From positions 50,720 through 114,719 of the forward strand of contig NZ_JAIOJZ010000025.1 of the NCBI RefSeq assembly GCF_020404845.1: a DNA stretch of 64,000 bases, written 5' to 3'. The position numbers were made by a program, and so were the translations under genes. Source of the DNA: Streptomyces hyderabadensis. Its GTDB lineage: Bacteria; Actinomycetota; Actinomycetes; Streptomycetales; Streptomycetaceae. How positions within the stretch are numbered: the stretch's first letter is position 1; every line of letters begins with the position of its first letter. Of this stretch, positions 61,434 to 64,000 are shown piece by piece. The notes beneath the pieces are model-generated. The model was not told the DNA's origin. It was given only the letters and a program-made list of their open reading frames with translations, and ran no database searches.

Positions 61434-61502
61434 TGCCTGCGAAACCGCATGCCCTACGACCCCGAACGGGCCTTCGGCGCACCCGTCGCGCTCACTGCCT
61501 AA
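61416..61502 (+). pseudogene. C-terminal transposase fragment (IS110-like)
   Basis: The 28 codons before TAA 61500-61502 read LGCLYHCLRNRMPYDPERAF and then GAPVALTA. A (L/H)HCL-x-YD-x-AF ending is typical of IS110-type transposase C-termini. Nothing upstream of 61416 belongs to it, since the gntR tail begins there. Short, so the family call is tentative. Confidence 0.42.
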
Positions 61503-61891
61503 AGCCGCGGGCCCACGAAGATGTCGACTGCGGCCGCGCTCCAGCCAGGCTCGTCAACAGCAACACGGATTTGCCGCCTGCCCCCTTCACCGATGAGGCT
61601 CACGAAGCGCGTCACACCCATGACATCACCGATGACCAACCGTCCGTCAGCCAACGAGATCGGCCCCTCGAAGACGGTCGCGAAGGAAGGATCCGGCCCT
61701 GGCGCCTCGTCGAGCGGATCGGTGAAGATCCGGATCTTGACGAGTCGAACCTGAGCCTGAACCCGGATGGCCACATGAGTGTCACACCCGACCGCGGCCT
61801 CGCCTCTCAGCTCCAACACCGGCAGCCAGTCGGTCGACCCCAACGCCAGAACAGGATGATTCACCCGAATCTCCACGCCGGCGACCTGCAT
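61499..61891 (-). CDS. Hypothetical protein, 130 aa
   Basis: Start ATG 61891 with GAGAGGG upstream. The protein is beta-rich (EIRVNHPVLALGSTDWLPVL, IRVQAQVRLVKIRIFTDPL, RQIRVAVDEPGWSAAAVDIF) and complete. No family recognised. It ends four bases inside the opposite-strand transposase fragment. Normal codon bias for the genome suggests it was resident before the insertions. Confidence 0.65.
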   Translation of the reverse strand: MQVAGVEIRVNHPVLALGSTDWLPVLELRGEAAVGCDTHVAIRVQAQVRLVKIRIFTDPLDEAPGPDPSFATVFEGPISLADGRLVIGDVMGVTRFVSLIGEGGRRQIRVAVDEPGWSAAAVDIFVGPRL

Positions 61892-61962
61892 ATTCGACCC
61901 TCTCTGGTGTCCGCCTTACGACGCGCCGCGATGTTATCGGGTGGCTCCGACAGACGAGGCAC

Positions 61963-61993
61963 CTCACCTCTGACCCCTGGGGTCGGAGGTGAG
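61963..61993. terminator. 13-bp hairpin
   Basis: CTCACCTCTGACC (61963-61975) pairs with GGTCGGAGGTGAG (61981-61993) with one mismatch around a 5-base loop. It lies between the hypothetical gene and the transposase remnant on the minus strand and could end transcripts from the latter. Confidence 0.5.
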
Positions 61994-62033
61994 ACTGCCA
62001 CGCACTGAGTTGACCTCCGATGACATGAGATGT

Positions 62034-62435
62034 CTTGGACTGCTCGGCGATGCTGTGGTCGCGGGTGGGGACCAGGGTGCCGTCCACGATCAGGACGGTG
62101 TTCGTGCGGAACCGCTTGCGCTGCTGGGGTGCGAGTGCTGGTCCGAGGTGGTCGGTGATGCGGTCGGCCGCAGACTTGGACACCCCGAACAGCGGTGCTA
62201 GTTGGCGCAGGGTGAGGTTGGTGCGCCAGTAGGCGGCGACCAGCAGCACCCGGTCCTCCAGCGGCAGGCCCCACGGCCGGCCCCTGCGGACCGGATCGGC
62301 GCCCTCGCGCCGGAGCGAGGTGATCAGCTTGCCGAATTGCCTTGGGCTCAGCTCGCTGAACGGGGATATCCACGCGGGATCCGAAGCCGTGATGAGGTGG
62401 CTGGATGGGGTGCAGGGTCGTTCACCTGCGTTCAT
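62034..62435 (-). pseudogene. N-terminal remnant of an IS5-type (DDE_Tnp_4) transposase
   Basis: From ATG 62435: FSELSPRQFGKLITSLRREG, WGLPLEDRVLLVAAYWRTNL, QLAPLFGVSKSAADRITDHL and LIVDGTLVPTRDHSIAEQSK, the helix-turn-helix and the first catalytic Asp of the DDE_Tnp_4 transposases. Homology ends at about 62034, where the reading frame runs into unrelated sequence, so two thirds of the enzyme is gone. It belongs to a different subgroup from the element at 58451. Confidence 0.82.
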
Positions 62436-62565
62436 TGAGGGCTCGTCACCAGGCTGAGGCCGGCTCCCAGCCTTGGCTGAACGTCGGTGAATCAGGCTGA
62501 ATGAGAAGGAAACTGGGACTGCCCGTCCGGCGGTCGTTGTCAGTGGCCTCGCCTAGTCTCCGGCC

Positions 62566-63066
62566 ATGAGCATGATCGGTGAGTACCTGCGTGTCACGGC
62601 TGCTGAGCTTGACCGAGCGATCCAGGACCCCGACTGGGCTTTGGACTTCGTCGAAGAGGTCCAGGACGCCGAGGAGGAGACGGAGCCCGCGCCGGCCGAG
62701 GCGCGTCACTTCAGCACGTACAAGGCCTGGGACATGCTTCGCTTCCTTCTGTCGCGTGCTGGGTTTCCCGTGAACGTGATCCACGGTGAAGAGCCGTTCG
62801 CCGAGGACGAGGACTGGGGGTATGGGCCTCCGAAGTACCTGCGGCCTGAGCGGGTCCGGCTTGCGGCGAAAGCTCTGCGTGGCACCAGCTATGACCAGCT
62901 CGTCAGTGGCGTGGATCCTGCTGAACTGACCGGTGCCGAGGTGTATCCGCTCGGATGGAGTGAGTCTGGCTCGCTGGAGTGGGGGCGTCCCTGGTACGAC
63001 GGGCTTACACAGTTCTTCGAGGCTGCTGCCAGGGTGGACGACGCGATGCTCGTCTGGCTGGACTGA
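62566..63066 (+). CDS. DUF1877 / YfbM-like protein, 166 aa
   Basis: Begins MSMIGEYLRVTAAELDRAIQ at ATG 62566 (ATG 62572 is equally possible). The rest fits DUF1877: WDMLRFLLSRAGFPVNVIHG, LAAKALRGTSYDQLVSGVD and FFEAAARVDDAMLVWLD. Family function is unknown; members occur often in polymorphic-toxin and contact-dependent loci, which fits an accessory region. Complete frame. Confidence 0.82.
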   Translation: MSMIGEYLRVTAAELDRAIQDPDWALDFVEEVQDAEEETEPAPAEARHFSTYKAWDMLRFLLSRAGFPVNVIHGEEPFAEDEDWGYGPPKYLRPERVRLAAKALRGTSYDQLVSGVDPAELTGAEVYPLGWSESGSLEWGRPWYDGLTQFFEAAARVDDAMLVWLD

Positions 63067-63255
63067 CAGGCGCAGACACCGGTGAGACCTCAGCTTGAGA
63101 AGCTGCGATCATTCGCGGTTGATCAGGGCGCTGAACTGGGCGAACGTCTGGCCTGCGGCCTCGCCAGCGTCGCTCGGTTCAACCGTGATTCCCCGCTGTT
63201 CCCCGCTCGATCTGGTGCGCTTGTGGTGCGCAGTGGCTCGCCGCTTTGAGACCAG

Positions 63256-63663
63256 CTACCAGTCCCGCCAGGAGTCGGTGATCTCGGCACGGTCGATGCC
63301 CCTTCGTGCCGCCAAGGCAGCCACGTCGATGCCGTGTTCGCTCAAGGTCTGGTCGATGCACTCGCACAGCTGCTCACGCTCGTCTGTGCAGAACCCGGCA
63401 CCGCCGTGCTCGTCGTCCTCGTTGATCGCGTTGAGATCCAGAACGACCCGCTCAACCGCGCCGAGGACCTCCTCGTCAGAGGGCTCCCTCAGCGCACGTA
63501 TGTCCTCCTCGAACGCCTGCAAGGCGTCGTCCGTCGCCTTCAGCAGAGACTCCGGGAAGAGCTCCGCCATGGCGGCGCATTCCGGGGCCAGCGTCCCGGC
63601 AGCCAGTTCGCGCGCCTCCTGGGCTACGAGGGCACGCCAGTTCTCGGGTGGGCTGATCGCCAT
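63256..63663 (-). CDS. Hypothetical acidic helical protein, 135 aa
   Basis: Start ATG 63663. The protein is acidic and mostly helical (NWRALVAQEARELAAGTLAP, ALQAFEEDIRALREPSDEEV, CECIDQTLSEHGIDVAALAA). I recognise no family; size and charge are like those of immunity proteins, and a DUF1877 gene lies beside it in convergent orientation, but that is speculation. Complete frame with normal codon bias. Confidence 0.65.
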   Translation of the reverse strand: MAISPPENWRALVAQEARELAAGTLAPECAAMAELFPESLLKATDDALQAFEEDIRALREPSDEEVLGAVERVVLDLNAINEDDEHGGAGFCTDEREQLCECIDQTLSEHGIDVAALAARRGIDRAEITDSWRDW

Positions 63664-63788
63664 GCCGAGGATGGTAGGCCCGAGCGCTGACACTCGCGCC
63701 GCGGGCGTAGGGAGCGACCCCTGGTTTGGAAGATCGCGTACCCGGATCCGGGCTGAGCTGGCGGGACGCTGAAATGTGGGTTTCTCCT

Positions 63789-63854
63789 CATCTTGCCGCA
63801 CCGCCACCCCTGGGTGGAAACCCGTTTGCGGGGGCTCTGACCTGGGGCTTCGTG
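63789..63854. repeat. 66-bp intergenic element, copy 3
   Basis: Same orientation and core as copies 1 and 2 with a 3-base gap after CGTTT. It marks the right border of the accessory region, 74 bases before the chromosomal membrane-protein gene ends. Confidence 0.8.
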
Positions 63855-63927
63855 GGGCGGGGCACCGTGCCGCCGTGTTGGCGGTGGGGCGAGACGCTTG
63901 GCGGGGGCGGTTAGGGCGTGGCCGGGG

Positions 63928-64000
63928 TCACTGTTCGTTCCTTCGGCGGATGAAGAGGAGGACCGCGCCGCCGATGACCACGAGGCCGATGGCCGCGCCG
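63928..64000 (-). CDS. C-terminus of a membrane protein (5' part outside window)
   Basis: The minus strand reads GAAIGLVVIGGAVLLFIRRR then NEQ and TGA (63928-63930). One hydrophobic span followed by a short basic tail is the usual end of cell-wall-directed or single-pass actinobacterial surface proteins; no LPXTG-like signal falls within the visible part. Only 23 codons are in the window. Confidence 0.72.
   Translation of the reverse strand, partial: GAAIGLVVIGGAVLLFIRRRNEQ

Noticed and set aside
63082..63249. 55-codon ORF from GTG 63082 between the DUF1877 gene and the acidic protein gene
   Set aside because: The frame is open and helical-looking, but it has no clear ribosome-binding site and no recognised homologue, so I could not support it as a gene.

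Overview
The window is a high-GC actinobacterial chromosome segment, almost certainly from a Streptomyces. Third-codon-position GC is very high through most of it, GTG starts and 4-base ATGA/GTGA overlaps are common, and the left part carries the chitosan-oligosaccharide operon csnR-csnE-csnF-csnG-csnH-csnK, known from Streptomyces coelicolor and S. lividans. Nothing in the sequence fixes the species.

Region 1 (1-19.2 kb) is ordinary chromosome: a secreted serine hydrolase cut by the window edge, a large secreted subtilase, an ECF-type sigma factor with a membrane-anchored partner, aspartate-semialdehyde dehydrogenase, a DUF1203 protein, aminopeptidase N, a LysR regulator, an EamA exporter divergent from a MarR regulator, a small membrane protein, 4-alpha-glucanotransferase, a methyltransferase with a frameshifted C-terminus, an HNH nuclease and an MscS channel. 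Region 2 (19.3-26.3 kb) is the csn operon, with a 13-bp CsnR-type palindrome in front of it and a strong hairpin behind it.

Region 3 (26.4-37.7 kb) is a seven-gene co-directional signalling cluster: a GlnX-like membrane sensor, a GlnH-like amino-acid-binding protein, an unrecognised 444-aa protein, a PknG-type kinase, a PP2C phosphatase, a vWA protein and an FHA protein. The kinase, phosphatase and FHA proteins all begin with zinc ribbons. The first two genes plus the kinase match the mycobacterial glnX-glnH-pknG unit, so I read the cluster as an extracellular amino-acid-sensing phospho-relay extended by a phosphatase, a metal-binding scaffold and a phosphothreonine reader.

Region 4 (37.7-49.7 kb) holds a PCMT-like methyltransferase, a truncated haemoglobin, an FtsX/MacB-type ABC exporter (permease-permease-ATPase) whose internal gene junction has been triplicated, and the minus-strand operon ettA-thioesterase-hypothetical.

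Region 5 (49.7-63.9 kb) is an accessory and heavily decayed region. Three direct copies of a conserved intergenic element of about 69 bp lie at its left end, at 60.3 kb and at its right end. Between them are two GntR regulators with a string of tightly overlapped small genes, a gene split by a frameshift, two divergent AT-richer genes (a predicted PD-(D/E)XK nuclease and a HEPN-motif protein) that together look like an uncharacterised defence locus, a 120-bp palindromic element, an IS5-family transposase gene with a -1 frameshift site, the C-terminal stump of a tyrosine integrase, a DUF6928 pseudogene with three compensating indels, a duplicated gntR tail fused to a transposase fragment, and further hypotheticals. 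The chromosome resumes at the right edge with the C-terminus of a membrane protein.
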